From Rhinopomastus cyanomelas (taxonomy: Eukaryota; Chordata; Aves; Bucerotiformes; Rhinopomastidae), in the NCBI GenBank assembly GCA_013400115.1, contig VXBP01010369.1, forward strand, positions 1 to 64,000: DNA of 64,000 nt. Reading direction: 5' to 3'. Both the position numbers and the translations under genes were made by a program. Positions 1 to 13,064 of the stretch are shown here, piece after piece. Position 1 is the first letter of the stretch. Every line of letters starts with the position of its first letter. The notes below the pieces were generated by a model. It was not told where the DNA came from. It ran no database searches and was given only the letters and a program-made list of their open reading frames with translations.

Positions 1-2167
1 AGCTGCATCAGGAAGCTGTCCTCCATGCGTTCTATCTCACAGTAAGTCCCTGTCTTTATATGAGGACTGTGATGTTAGGAATTTCAGATGTGTATATGGG
101 ATTTCTAAAGAAGCATAAACTACAGGAAAGAAGTTGCATGGTTTGAATTATTGCAAATCTTTCTTTTCAGACCCACACTCCAGGCATCAGCCGTTGCTCA
201 GAATTAAGTGTCTTGAACATTCATCTAATTTAGATGAGAACATTTTTCTGTGTGCTGAATAAATACTCATTTAGCAACAAAAGAGTGAATATCATGTAGA
301 ATGTGTTTTATAAGATAATGATTTGGAAGAAGAAAAAAGAGACTGTATGGATATATAAGAAATTAGTCTTCTGTTTATTCTTGTGAGTGATTCACTTGTT
401 AATTTGTTACAAATAAATGTAGACTCTTTTTAAAGTTGAATTAATTTTTCCAAGTGGAATGATTTTTAGGGAGATAATGTTTCATTCACTGCAGAAACGT
501 CATCTTGGGAATGCTAAATGAAAAATGTTTAATAATACAGAGAAACGCTGTGTGACAGTACAAGGAGGATGAAGTTTATGTTTTATAAAATAGGGAAACA
601 GTATTTTCTGCATGAATCATAAGGAAAATTATTTTCCATATAGCATGTTTTCTGTTTGCACGACTTCAGTGTGGCATGAGCTTCCCCTTCTGTTGGCATT
701 CAATAGAATTAATGCATAAACTCTGGGAAGTTGATAAGATCAGAAATCATTCTCAAAGTACCCCAAATCTCCATCCCTCTGATTTTCAGGTCCATCAGAC
801 ATGGGAAGATGCAAATCTTATGCTGTAGATGTTCCTTTGCTTTCAGACAGAAATGCTCAGGCTTAGTCTTGTACCTTTTGTCTAATCCTTCAAGTGACCT
901 CTAAATACGTTCTATCACTGTTTAACGCTTCATTCAGTGTTGGCTGACTCCTGTAAGGTCATGGAGGAATAGATTGATTCTGCATTCTGTAGGTTATAGA
1001 CTCACAAAGAAAGGCCAAACAAAACAGAAAGAGGACAGGAACTTCCCTGTTTTCTCTCTGGGCAATTTCACAATCAGGATTAATTAAAGCCAAACAGAAG
1101 CAGCAGGACTGTACTGCATAGCTTATGATTTTATATGAGAAATGTAGTTGTTATTAACTGGTGCTACTAAAATCTGTCAGAATATTTATACCAATTTGAC
1201 ATTACTCTTGTGAAAATACTTGAGGAGCCTGCAAGATCATGACTAACGTGTTAGATGTCTATAGAAAACCAGGCTGAATCAAGTTCAAGATTGTGGATAG
1301 TGTTTTCTCTGCTTTGAAATGTCATCGCATTTGATATTATTAAAAAATACACCACTCTAACTTCTTTTTTTCCCCATTAATGTTAATTTACACAAGGAAA
1401 AACAATCATAAAATTTTAATAGTTGGCTTGCAGTTAAAAGTGATGCTTGCTCATTTCAGGTGGCTTGAGATACTTTGCCTGCCTCCTTGTGCCTCATTAT
1501 GCTTAGGAAGTAAATAGCAATCTGGTATATTGCTGCATATAAAACCCAGATGTTTTCATTCTTTTTAGTATTCAGTGCTGTTGTCCCTGCTGTATGATAA
1601 TAAGCAGATGGAAACGGAGTGATTTTTATTTTTTAAATGAGGAAATGTGAACAGTATAATTTATTCTGTGTACCTGTGGGAATTCGTGTGCTGCTAACAA
1701 TGACATCGTGAAGACATCTGCACTCTCGAATGTTATAGGAAACCAAATGCAGCAGTAGAAAGGCTGCCATAAAACTCATGCTCCCCATACCGCCGTCATA
1801 ACTTCCAGCTACACTTATCCCACTGCTTGACAGTTTTATTTGAGAAATAGATGATGGGGCAAATAAATGTCAGAAACTTAATGTGAGAAATAAATAATGA
1901 GAAAAAAGGAAGCATGAACAGTAATTTGGTAAAACTAGTCAGAAGACACTTGATTCTACCTTGAAAGACCAATATTAAGAGCAATGGTGATTAGAGAATA
2001 AAAATCTTCAGAATTAGATATTAAAATTTCAACTGATTTGAACAGAATGTAATTACTAAGTGATTTGAGAATTTCACTTTCAGTGATTATGTGGTGGTTC
2101 CCACACAGGTCCTGTCCTACACAAGTATCACAATAGTATATGTGTGAGCTAAAGACGTGGTTGCTGC

Positions 2168-2924
2168 CAAGTCATGCATGTGGGCAAGAACAACCCCAGG
2201 TACCAGCATAGGTTGGGGGCTGACCTTCTGGAGAGCAGTGTAGGAGAAAGGGACCTGGTGGTCGTGTTGGCCAGCAGGATGACCATGAGCCAGCAGTGTG
2301 CTGTTGTGACCAAGAGGGCCAACCGCATCCTGCAGTGGATCAGAAGTGGGGTGGTTAGCAGATCGAGGTTCTTCTCCCCCTCTGCTCTGCACTGGTGAGA
2401 CCACACCTGGAGTATTGTGTCTAGTTGTGGGCTCCTCAGTTCAAGAGGGACATAGAGTTGCTGCAGGGTGTCCAGCGTATCGCAACAAGGATGATGAAGG
2501 AGGTGGAGCACCTCCTTTATGAGGAAAGGCTGAGGGAGCTGGGTCTCTTTAGCTTGGAGAAGAGGAGACTGAGGGGTGGCCTCATTAACGTCTTTAAATG
2601 TGTGAGCGGTGAGTGTGAGGAGGATGGAGCCAGGCTCTTTTCAATGTCATCTAAAGATAGGACTTGGAGCAGTGGGCGTGAGCTGGAACATAGGAAGTTC
2701 CATATAAATACAGGAAGGAACTTCTTCCCAGTGAGGGTGATGGAGCACTGGACCAGGCTTCCTGGGGGCATTGTGGAGTCTCCTTCTCTTGAGATATTTA
2801 AAACCTGCCTGGATGTGTTCCTGCGCGACTTGGTCTAGGTGATCCTGCTGTGGCAGGGGGATTGGACTAGATGATCTTTCGAGGTCCCTTCCAATCCCTA
2901 ATGATTCTGTGATTCCATGACTCT
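2168..2924 (+). mobile_element. CR1 LINE, 5'-truncated (reverse transcriptase 3' part plus 3' end)
   Basis: The 757-bp copy starts at the LHLGKNNPRYQ-like segment that follows the polymerase core. It runs through the C-terminal region (ERVQRRAT-like, EVEHLPYEERLRELGLFSLEKRRLRG) to the conserved 3' end and its ATTCTGTG tail. Two partial reading frames (2174-2398 and 2425-2838) are separated by an in-frame stop, so the copy is dead. It inserted in the sense direction of MMP16. Confidence 0.93.
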
Positions 2925-2936
2925 ATTCACTGTGCT

Positions 2937-3150
2937 GGCGGGAAGCACTTCCTCAGGGACAGACTGATTAGACACTGGAACGGACTGCCCATGGCAGTGG
3001 TGGAGATGCCATTCTTGGAGGCATTTAAGAAGAGATTGGATGTGACACTTAGTGCCACAATCTAGGTTGAGGTGATGTTACGTCATAGGCTGGGCTTGAT
3101 GGTCTCAGAGGTCAATAATTTCCAGCTTCAATAATTCTGTGATTCTACGA
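2937..3150 (+). mobile_element. Older CR1 3'-end fragment
   Basis: It has the CR1 layout (RLIRHWNGLP-like stretch, a GGATG/GGTCTC terminal block, then AATTCTGTGATTCTA). It differs from its 5' neighbour enough to belong to another, older subfamily. The two lie back to back in the same orientation. Confidence 0.85.
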
Positions 3151-6046
3151 AGAAAGAATTACAGTTGCTAAAACCCTTTTTTTTCAGTAGTCGGGAGGTA
3201 GTTAAGTAGCTTGAAGAACATCTGGAGTTAAATATCCAGCATTTCAAGTGAAGCACAGCAATAACCTTTGTTTCCAGTAATTATGATTTTTTTTAATGTC
3301 AAAGATAGGTGTTGAAAGCCTTCAAACAATTGCAGTCACAGTTTGTCCTTCTCAATTGTTTCCTTACAGTGATGATATTTAAAAAGCATTTTTGAAAAAA
3401 GAAGACATTTTGACTTCTTTATCACTTGCTTCTTTCTCAGCTGGTGACCTCACCATTCTGCTTGTTGTTAGCTTAGATCTTACATTAGGGAGCAAAGGCA
3501 GAGAGATGAAACATGCTGAAGGGTGGCCAGACCTCATGAAATACGTGGTGCTTTATTCTCTGTGAGAGTAACAAACCCACCATCTAGAACTTGAAAACCA
3601 GCTCCGTAAAATAACTGCAGTGGTGAGCTTTGCCAAGGACATGGGTTAGGACTCTAAACAAGCATTAGTTTTTTATAAGAATGATCAAAGTATAACTATT
3701 CTAGTCTTCTCATGTGTTGTTGATTTCCATTATAATCATTGTTAATTCAGTGTATTGCCTTTGTACTAGTGAAAGTAGAGTATGAGCTAAGTGAAAGCAT
3801 GCTGATTAAGCATTCATTTTTAATACATTTTAAGATAAATTAATACAAGTAAGAAAAGAAGGAGCTAATTCTCAATTACAGGCAATCTCCTTTTGCACTG
3901 ATTTTCAGCTTTAATTTCTTTTATAGCTTGTTCTGAAATTGAAACCTCATTTTTTTCTATTTGGACATCCTCCGATCAACAGCCACGCACTTTCCTCCAG
4001 TGGAGGCACAGAAGCTGGGAAGAAAAATAACCCAGAAGACATAACCAGCAACAAAACACCTAAAACACCCTCAAACAAACAAACACAGACAAGAAAACTC
4101 ACAAAGTGAAAACTGTCAGCCAGATGGAATATTTGGACGTCTTATGTGCAGTCCTTCCTCGTAACAGTCAACACAGTCGTGGCAGACTAAACATGTCTTC
4201 CAAAGCAAACGTTAGATGAAATTCCCTCCAGTTAGAATCAATAGAAATCTTGTCCGCATATGGTAGAGCTCTCAATGTCCCACTGTCTCCATAAAATACC
4301 GTTCAATTTGCCTTCTCTCTGTTTACACAGGAAGAAGTTGCTTCTTAGTAAGAAATTACAGGCAGAAGAATTTAGTTTCATAAGTCTTGTGTTCCCACAT
4401 CTACACTTTCCATCTACTTCAGTATGTCTGAATGTGCCAGAAGAGCCTGGTGTGCGCTCAAGCCTTGCTTGTCTTGGTCTGACCTGAACCTGCTGACTTG
4501 CTGGGTATGGCTGGCAGAGAGCTGTTCCTAACTGGAATAGCTGGTACTTTGGTTCCCTGTGTGGCACAGGGAAAGGCAATGGCAGACATCACAGCATATG
4601 CCCCTCAATGCTGTGCAACAGCTGTCATTTTGAATGATCTTCTGAAACAGAAATGAGCTGGCTCAGTACCATTCACTGAAAGCCATCTGCTGTTCACACC
4701 GTAAGTACCAACCAGTAAGGCCCAAAATACATGACTTACCATTGCATTTGAAACTGCCATTTACCATCTGAAGCCTTCTGTGTCTAGTCATGGGTATTGG
4801 CTAAAGAATAAACCACATGGGAAGAAGGACAAAGTGCCTGAAGGTGCTCATCTGTCATGATCAATCCCTATCAGTGACTTTTGTAAGGAGTCTCAGTAAA
4901 GGTAAATGTCAGGTTAGCACAGACCTTCTTCATCCCTGGTCAACACAGACCTCAGCCTGGCCTTTACAGATCTGTCTCTTTCATTTCAGCACCTCAGACA
5001 ACGCTGTACACACTCATTATTTGATCCACTTCTTCCTCCAAATGGCAGGGGGGTAGAAGATGGATCTCTTGAACAAACTGCTGGGTCAATGCACTGATGT
5101 GATTGACAAGCAACAGAAAAGAAGCTAATAAAAGATATATCCTGGAAGCCCAGCATGGGAGAGACTGAAACAAGGTCCCCTCTCCTAACTAAAACTGTGA
5201 CAAAATGAAAAAATGCTTTACATCACTGCAGTACAAATGAGGAGATTAAAACCCCCTTGTTTTAAACAGACATCTAGTATCAGCAAGGGATGACTAAAAT
5301 ATAAAACCCACTGCAGAACAGCTCTCTGGGTTTTCCATTTATGTGACTCTGGCATATACCTGATCCCAGAATTTGGAGCAGTATTATATTTTCTTATGAA
5401 ATGTTTACACAGCACACTGCCTTAGCCTGCTACGTCTGTGTAATAGCCTGCCTGGCCTTACAGGTAAGTACAGTGTGAACAACCATGATTCTTGCTTTTT
5501 AGTGTCTCTTTCCAAGTGCATTTGAGCAAAATATATTTTCACACTTTCCCCATTATATTTTAAATACCATCATCATAAACTTCAGCAGGTAGACCCAAGA
5601 GATGGATCCTCTAGGCTGATTCAATATGTTCTATATAGATCTTCTCTAGACCTTTCTGTGATATAACTCAGAAGGGTCTACATGAGGTAGAGTATCTTCC
5701 CCTTCAGTGTTGTTGTTACTTTTTGGAAATACTGATGAAGATATTGCTTTGAGGAGAAAATAAACACCTGCTTTCTGTGCAGTTGAACCTAGCTCAGAAA
5801 GAGTATCCTTCTGGCTTAGAGGACATAATACAAAGAAATGACAGATCTCAAAGCAAGCTCTTCAGATAAGTATTAAAATGCCAATTATGCACACTTTTCC
5901 CCATCTCTGTGGGGCATATGAGGCTCTTTGTTCCCTTTTTTCAGCCAAAACTGTCTGTGTTTGAAACATAAGTCTACTGAAGAGACACAGGTGAGAAGTG
6001 TGTATCGATAAAATTGCAATAATAGGACAGAAGGCAGAGTCTGTTT

Positions 6047-7400
6047 ATAGAATCACAGAATATCTTTGGTGGGAAGAAATTTACAATCATCAAGCCCACC
6101 CTTCGACCCAACACTGCCAGGTCACCCCTAAACCATGCCCCTCAGCAATACATATCTGCCTCTTACACACCTCCAGAGATGGTGAATCCACCATGGCCCT
6201 GGGCAGCCTGTTCCAATGTTTGAAAACCCTTTAGGTAAAGAAATGCCTTTTCTCCAGGCTAAACAACCCCAGATGCCTCAGCTGCTCCTTGTAGGACTTG
6301 TGCCATTTAGGAGCCTTATTCTCCTTGTCACAGAATCACACAGAATCTCTCTGGTTAGAAAAGACCCCCGGGATCATCTAGTCCAACCATCTACCCTATC
6401 TTACAAGTTCACCCCTAAACCAGATCCCTTAACACCTCATCCAAACGATCTTTAAACACATCCAGGGATGGCAACTCAACCACCTCCCTGGGAAGCCCAT
6501 TCCAGTGCCTGACCACCCTTTCCATGAAAAGCTTTTTCCTAATGCCAAGTCTAAATCTACCCTCTTGTAATTAGAACCCGTTCTCTCTTGTTCTATCACT
6601 AATTGCTTGTGAGAAGAGACCAGCACCAACGTCTCCACAACGTCCTTTCTGGTAGTTGTAGAGAGTGATGAGGTCTCCTCTCAACGTCCTCTTCTTCAAA
6701 ATAAACAGCCCCAGCTCTTTCAGTCTCTTCTCATAAGATTTATTTTCTAGGCCCTTCACCAGCTTAGTTGCCCTCCTCTGCATCTGCTCCAGCACCTCCA
6801 CATCTCTCTTGTATTGAGGTGCCCAAAACTGGACAGAACACTCAAGATGTGGCCTCACCAGTGCCAAATACAGGGGTACGATAACCTCCCTACTCCTGCT
6901 GGCCACACTGTTTCTAGTATCTACGAGGATGCCATTGGCCTTCTTGGCCACCTGGGCACACTACTGGCTTATATTCATCTTCCTGTCAGTTAGAACTCCC
7001 AGGTCCCTCTCTGCCAAACAGCTCTCCAGCCAAACCTCCCCGAGCCTGTAGAGTTGCAGGGGGTTGTTGTGGCCCAAGTGCAGGACCTGGCACTTGGCCT
7101 TATTGAAGGTCCTGCCATTAACATTGGCTAATTGTTCCCACCTATCCAAGTGTCTCTGAAGAACCTCCCTAGCCTCTGGCAGATGAACAGTCCCACCTAA
7201 CTTGGTGTCATCTGCAAACTTACTAATGATGCACTCTGTGTCTTTATCAAGATCATTAATAAAGATGTTAAACAGAGATGGTCCCAACACCAAGCCCTAC
7301 AGAAACACACAGCATGTCTCTGGGCATGCTTCAGCACCTCAATGTCCTTCTTGTAGTGAAGGGCCTAGAGCTGAACACTGCCTTAGGCTACTCTCAGTAT
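6047..7400 (-). mobile_element. Old CR1 fragment interrupted by a younger CR1
   Basis: The 3' end of this old element occupies 6047 to about 6328. Its continuation, including the segment ending in a CTGAACAC block, resumes at about 7309-7400. The two outer pieces line up as consecutive parts of one CR1, and everything between belongs to a second copy inserted later. Confidence 0.75.
6329..7308 (-). mobile_element. Younger CR1 nested inside the older copy
   Basis: A 980-bp 5'-truncated CR1 on the minus strand. It encodes (7293 down to 6571) the polymerase core FADDTK, the LHLGHNNPLQLYRLG segment, and the C-terminal RRATKLVKGLE/ERLKELGLF region in two overlapping frames, so at least one frameshift is present. 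The element belongs to a different subfamily from the 11.3-kb and 53.4-kb copies. Confidence 0.9.
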
Positions 7401-8194
7401 CTGAGACACTTTAGGTAACTTTTGGTTTGTGTAGACACTGTGCCATCACCAGCCAGAGCCATACAGCTGCCTTCTGGTACCAGCATGCAGTAAGTCAGTT
7501 GGGTGGCTTTAAATGTTTCATCACCCACAACTAAAAGTTAAATTTTGCTGCCACTGGTACTATAGTAACCTCCCACAATCATCAGAAACACAAAGTTTTC
7601 ATCCATAGGACTTCAAGACCTCAGTTTGATGTCTGTAGTCCACACGACAGAAAGTAGGATTCAAAATCTGTTTTAAATTCTATGGTCATTTCAGCAATAA
7701 TCTGTATTTCCTTTGTAAGTAAGTTCACGTTTTGAAAAGGAGTGCACAGTGTAATAAAAATATGTGGCCTCTAAGAAGATTGGAGTATTTGGGGTTTATT
7801 TATTTGTATGTTTCCTAACTGGTTTTGTATTAAAATGCACTTTTCCTGAGATGCAGAACTGTTGTATGGTGTTACCGTAAGTGCACTACGTTGTCTACTA
7901 CAGAACCTCTTGAGATGATGCTGTTTTCATTCTGGGTTTGATCCCTGTGTAGTTGATACTGAAATATTCTCTGGATGTGTGGAGTGAAAGGTGCTTTATA
8001 CATGGAAGGTGCCTGTGAGGTGTTTTTCATTTTAGATCATCTGCTGTGACAGAACGTTTTTCATTTCACTGTGCTTGGCAGAGCGAGCACAGCCCATCGG
8101 GAGCCCTTCTGACTTCTTCAGTGTCTGTCGATGTTAACGCTGAGAGCGCTGGGGACTAACACCCGTGTGTGGTTGTGTGTCTGCTCTTGTGCAG

Positions 8195-8345
8195 GTAACA
8201 AGTTCTGGGTTTTCAAGGACACTACCCTCCAGCCGGGTTATCCTCATGATTTGATAACACTTGGAAGTGGAATACCTTCCCATGGCATCGATTCAGCAAT
8301 TTGGTGGGAAGATGTTGGGAAAACGTACTTCTTCAAAGGAGATAG
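8195..8345 (+). CDS. MMP16: MMP16 (MT3-MMP) hemopexin-domain exon, third from last
   Basis: This internal exon encodes 49 whole codons plus two split ones, from NKFWVFKDTTLQPG to YFFKGD. It covers the end of one hemopexin blade and most of the next, marked by the DSAIWWED core and the YFFKGDR(Y)W strand. MMP16 is a type I membrane metalloproteinase that cleaves pericellular matrix and activates proMMP2; its hemopexin propeller mediates substrate binding and dimer contacts (family knowledge). The acceptor is a CAG ending at 8194. The donor is GTTGGT at 8346, weaker than consensus. The first base of the opening Gly codon lies in the previous exon, upstream of the window; the last Arg codon is split AG|G into the next exon. 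The residue pattern matches MT3-MMP better than MT1, MT2 or MT5, as I remember those sequences. Confidence 0.95.
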
Positions 8346-8506
8346 GTTGGTACAGGAAGTTTGCAGTGAAGCGTTTTGTTGGATGTCAATCTTTGGTTCT
8401 CAAAAGAAGTCCAGCCGCTTAAACAGCTCGTTTTCTGTGAATGAAATTAATTCCTTCTGCATAGAGGGCCGACTGTTCTCACTGTTCTTGTAACCTGAAT
8501 GGTATT

Positions 8507-8526
8507 TGTGTGTGTGTGTGTGTGTG
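8507..8526. repeat. (TG)10 microsatellite
   Basis: Twenty bases of perfect alternating TG lie in the MMP16 intron, 160 bases after the exon donor. Length polymorphism is likely. Confidence 0.98.
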
Positions 8527-9188
8527 CACTGAAATGAGCACATGTGTATCCAGCAGAAAATTCTAGAAGTCAAGAGGGAAGTCACAGTTGTGGCAAATTT
8601 AAGCTTAAATATGCAAAGTCCTGTAGATATGTGCATTCATACCTGCATCTCTAAACTCTGACACATAAACAGGCAAGACATGGTGCAGAGGTTTTAAGGT
8701 CAGTGATAATGACTTCTCTGCTCATTTTTAGAAATGAAGTAAGAAATGGAAATGGCAAGTAATCCAGGCAGCTAGAGAACAATACGACCAGTTCCCTATA
8801 AATGCTTGTAAAATAAATCATATGGTTCCCTTCAGAAGGGTTAGTATTTTTATGATTAATAATGAACTGGGAAAAATTGTAAAATCTAATTATTTTCAAG
8901 TTCTGAAAGAGACATGCACTAGTCATTTAATGTCTTTGCATCATGCGTTTCCCCGTCTGTAAAATCAAGGCAAAGAAATTTGCCTGCTTTATGGCCGTGT
9001 CAGGAGAACTTATTAAATTTGGAAACTCTATCAGTTACCTGAGTGATGAATTGTACAGCTTTTATGGATGCTGCTGTGTTTGTTGACTGATGTATCACTG
9101 TGCAAATTCTGAGTGCTCAGAGATCAATTACTCTTTATGAATAATTATAGTATTTGTATTCATATAATTAATATTACTACATATGTTG

Positions 9189-9707
9189 CCATAGACTGGT
9201 TTAGGTTGGAAGGTACCTTAAATATCATCCAGTTCCGACCCCTCTGCTCTGTGCAGGGACACCTCTTGCTAGACCAGGTGCTTAAAACCCATCCAGCCTA
9301 GCCTTGAACTCTTTGAGTTCCAGGGATGGAACTCAACCTCCCTGGGCAATCTGTTCTAGTGCCTCACCATCCTCATAGAGAGGAATTTCTTCCTTACATC
9401 TAAATCTCCTGTCTTTTAGCTTGAAACCATCCCCCATGTCCTATCACTAGAGTCGATCTTTAAAAGTATTTCCTCAGCTTTCTTGTAGCCCCCCACACAT
9501 ACTGGAAGGTCACTATAATGTCCTCTCAGAGCCCTCTCTTCTCCAGGCTGAATAAACCAAACTCCCTCAGCCTGTCTTCACAGGAGAGGTGCTCCAGCCT
9601 ACTGATCATCTTCATGGCCATGATCATCTCATCTGGACCTGCTCTAGCAGGTTTGTATCTTTCTTAAACCAGATACTCCAGCCCTGAACTCTAGGTTGTG
9701 TCTCACA
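9189..9707 (-). mobile_element. Old CR1, 5'-truncated
   Basis: The reverse strand carries the older CR1 terminus (GGTTTAGGTTGGAAGG on the + strand), the GGCAGGGACACC-like block, and the coding remnants up to the TGTGTCCAG-like segment. No long reading frame remains, which indicates age. It may extend towards 9800, but I cannot align it there. Confidence 0.85.
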
Positions 9708-11310
9708 ATAACCTTCTGCTTTACCCACCAAATACACTCAGGTCCTTGAGTGAAGACAATCCCAGGAATGGATTTGCCTTTTTCCATAGAAGGAGCGATC
9801 CATGCTGCCTTCACCTTGTGCTTCTTCTCTGTGTCCACTGCTGGGATCCTATCTCCTACTGCTGTACATATGGGTTTTGTTTTATCAGAACTGGGACAGG
9901 AAGCAGATCCACTGTTGTTAACCAGCCAAGTGGCTTTCAAGAGGATTGTGGGTGACAGAGGATGTAATGCAACCCCTTAAAGCTGTGGTTTCACCTGGGG
10001 ATATGAAGTGACTTCAAAAATCAGCCCCATTGCCTCATTCATTCCTTCTAGGGTACTGCATCTCACAAAAATTGCCTTTTAAATCAACACCTAAGATAGT
10101 GTTCTGGGCAGTGTCATGGTTTACACCGTGTGTTTCTAGCCAACCAGTAGTTCCTTCCACCATGGTGAGTATGTGACCTCCGTATGTTCATGGTGGTTCA
10201 ATACAATCCACTTGCCATATCAAAAATCAGCTACTGCTCTGAGACCTTATTTGTGGGCTTGCTTGTCTGTGAAGCTCACATTCATAAGTGACCTGTGTAT
10301 TCATGGATCACTTCAGAAAGAAACTGAATGCCCATCACAGAGTATATAAATAACTTACTTGGCATAAGTAATTTCCTTCCCATGGTCAAGTAGATTGATT
10401 TTTTTAGACCTAAGTTCATTTTGAGGTAACACTTTTACACTTCCACACCCCTGGCAAAATATGTACAGTAGGAAACTTATGTGTCCTGTACCTCCTGAGG
10501 CTGTTCTAAGCTTGCTTACAAGCTTACTTATAACAAGCCAAGACTTTTAGAAAACACTGTTGGTAGCAACCAGAGCAAAAGGAAGTGTCAGAGAAAAACG
10601 TCAGATGGCAGAGCAGTTGCTACTTAGGGCTAACGAGGAACAAATCTCAGCGGGACGTCAATGCAAAACATGATGTTAGAAGAAGATTGACAAACACGAG
10701 CCCTGCAGAGATAATCGAGCTGTTACATGATACTGACCAGCAGTGGGAATCAACCCATGTATCACTGAGCTGCTCACCGTGAACTGTTTGTATTGTGTGT
10801 TTTCCTTAACGTAAAGTTGGAGTTGGACTTTCCTTCAGGATTTAGTAGTGTTACATGGTGGATCTTTTCCCAAAGAAGGCCTCACAAAAGCGTAGCTTCA
10901 CAGTGAGAGGATGTAGAGATGAAACAGAACAAAAAAGTTATTTGGGCTTCAAAACAATAAAGTTATCACTGGATCCACTCCAGCCTTCCTGCACGTTCCT
11001 TTCAGATATCGCAAGGCAGCTGTGAGATACTCCCGGACTCTTCTCTGGCATTCTTTAGAGCAAAGACCACGTTGTGGCAAATATTTTTTCTAATTCCCTT
11101 TCTCTAAATTCATGAAGTGCACTTTTTTGAGGTGCAGGAACACAAACTGTGTTGTTTGTGCAACTCAAAACATTACTAGGAAGTCTGCCTGTGGACATCT
11201 GGGTTGCCAGTGAGAGTCAGGACAAGTTTTTTCCTTAGCCTGTAGACGTTATTCCATCTGAGATTGTTGAGACAGGATGTTCAGGCCTTCCCTTATCAGA
11301 TTTATCATAA

Positions 11311-12193
11311 ATCATAGAATCATTAGGGATTGGAAGGGACCTCAAAAGATCATCTAGTCCAATCCGCCTGACACAGCAGGATCACCCAGACCAAGTCACA
11401 CAGGAACACATCCAGGCAGGCCTTGAACATCTCCATTGATGGAGACTCCACAACCCCCCTGGGCAGCCCCTTCCAGTGCTCTGTCACCCTCTCTGTGAAG
11501 AAATTCCTTCTTAGGTTGATGTGGAATCTCCTGTGTTCCAGCTTACAACCATTGCCCCGTGTCCTATCACTAGATGACACTGCTCCATCCTCCTGACACC
11601 CATCCTTCAAATATTTGTAGACATTAATGAGGTCACCCCTCAGTCTTCTCTTCTCCAAGCTAAAGAGACCCAGCTCCCTCAGCCTCTCCTCGTAAGGGAG
11701 GTGCTCCACCTCCTTCATCATCTTTGTTGCCCTTCGCTGGGCTCTCTCCAGCAGCTCCACAACCCTCTTGAAGTGAGGAGCCCAGAACTGGACACAATAC
11801 TCCAGGTGTGGTCTCACCAGGGCAGAGTAGAGGGGGAGAAGAACCTCTCTTGATCTGCTAACCACTCCTCTTCTAATCCACCCCAGGATGCTGTTGGCCC
11901 TCTTGGCCACAAGAGCACATTGCTGGCTCATGATCATCTTGTTGTATACCAGGACCCCCAAGTCCCTTTCCCCTACACTACACTCCAACTGGTCAGTCCC
12001 CAGCCTATACTGGTACCTAGGGTTGCTTTGCCCAGATGCAAGACTCTGCACTTACTCTTGTTATAGCTCATTAGATTTTTCTCAGCCCAGCTCTCCAGCC
12101 TGTCCAGATCTCGCCAAATGGCAGCACAGTCTGCTGGGGTGTCGGCGACACCACCCAGCTTTGTGTCATCAGCAAACTTGCTGACAGTGCAAC
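11311..12193 (-). mobile_element. Young CR1 copy with a 233-codon open frame
   Basis: The copy is 883 bp, 5'-truncated just upstream of the polymerase FADD motif. It has an open frame from 12051 to 11350 covering LGVLVYNKM, LVRPHLEYCVQFWAP, RRATKMMKEVEHLPYEERLRE and the C-terminal HINLRRNFF region. The lack of stops over 700 bases and the clean 3' end suggest a recent insertion. It lies antisense to MMP16. Confidence 0.93.
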
Positions 12194-12971
12194 ACTTTGG
12201 GGAATTTTTGAGTGTGTGCTGGGTATGTCCTCAAAACTTACTTTTTAATGACCTCCTATATTTTTGAAATTGCTATAGAACTGTCAGTTTTCATCATCCA
12301 GTCTAGTGGAACAATGCAGAGGTTAGTAAAAGAAGGAGCTCAAAAACGCTAAAGGATTGGAGAAGGAAGCGTGAAGGAGGGAAATGGAGTTCTGGGAAGG
12401 ATGGATAGGGGAAAAAAGGTGAGATAGTTGATACAGAAGAAATACAGATCAGAATGGAGATTAGAAAATAGAATATTAATCACAGCAAAGAGTGAGAATA
12501 AAGGAACAGAACAAGCAAATGTGAAAAGAGATATTGCAAGCAGTGAAGAAACAAAGGGTCAAAAGGATTTGTTGTGATAGTTTTGGTGTAAGAGCTTCTT
12601 TTGACACTTGTACGTGTCGCTGCTTTGGCCATGCAAGCTCTGAAAGACACTACACTTAAAAATCAAGAGCATTGCCTTGTGGGCTGGTTACTGATGTATT
12701 TGTGACTCGATTAAGAAGTCAGGCTGTAAAAATACTTTGTGCATAGCACAGGAAAAAAATAAACAGAAATATTTTCTAATGCTACTTGCCAACTCTTAAC
12801 CCACTTGAAATCTGCCACCTTTTAATTTCATTGAAAGTTTGAAGCCAGAGAACTGGCATGCTCTAAATTAGCAGAGCCAGTCACAGCATGATATGAGCTA
12901 CCCAAAGATTATATGAGGATACACTGAAGTACTAGCGAAGCAGTGTGTTAATTCTCAGAACTAGCCTATTA

Positions 12972-13064
12972 GAGAATCACAGAATCATTAGGGATTGGAA
13001 GGGACCTCAAAACATCCAGTCCAATCCCCCTGCCACAGCAGGATCACCCACACCAAGTCACACA
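12972..13064 (-). mobile_element. CR1 3'-end fragment (young type)
   Basis: Only the last 90-odd bases of a CR1 are present, starting with AATCACAGAATCATTAGGGA and the AAGGGACCTC block on the + strand. It stops where a second CR1 tail begins. Confidence 0.88.

Larger units (their letters stand above)
1..8194 (+). other. MMP16: MMP16 intron (3' part), upstream of the first visible exon
   Basis: The sequence up to the acceptor at 8194 is interpreted as one intron, because the preceding hemopexin exon (ending FFKG in the family) is not in the window. CR1 copies lie at 2168-2924, 2937-3150 and 6047-7400. The stretches 1-2167, 3151-6046 and 7401-8194 hold no recognisable gene, RNA gene or repeat; open reading frames there are short and unlike any protein I know. 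Confidence 0.8.

Noticed and set aside
1..50. A possible exon end (CACAG then TAAGTCC) at the very start of the window
   Set aside because: None of the three frames matches MMP16 or another protein I know, and the supposed donor would be AG|TAAGT without GT. Treated as intron.
8131..8194. An ATG-started frame running into the first MMP16 exon
   Set aside because: The preceding sequence is an open intron with a good acceptor at 8194, and the 20-odd extra residues do not resemble MMP16.
10585..10782. Open frame of 65 codons in an MMP16 intron with a less AT-rich composition
   Set aside because: No recognisable protein and no acceptor/donor pair around it. It might be a conserved non-coding element, but that cannot be judged from one sequence.
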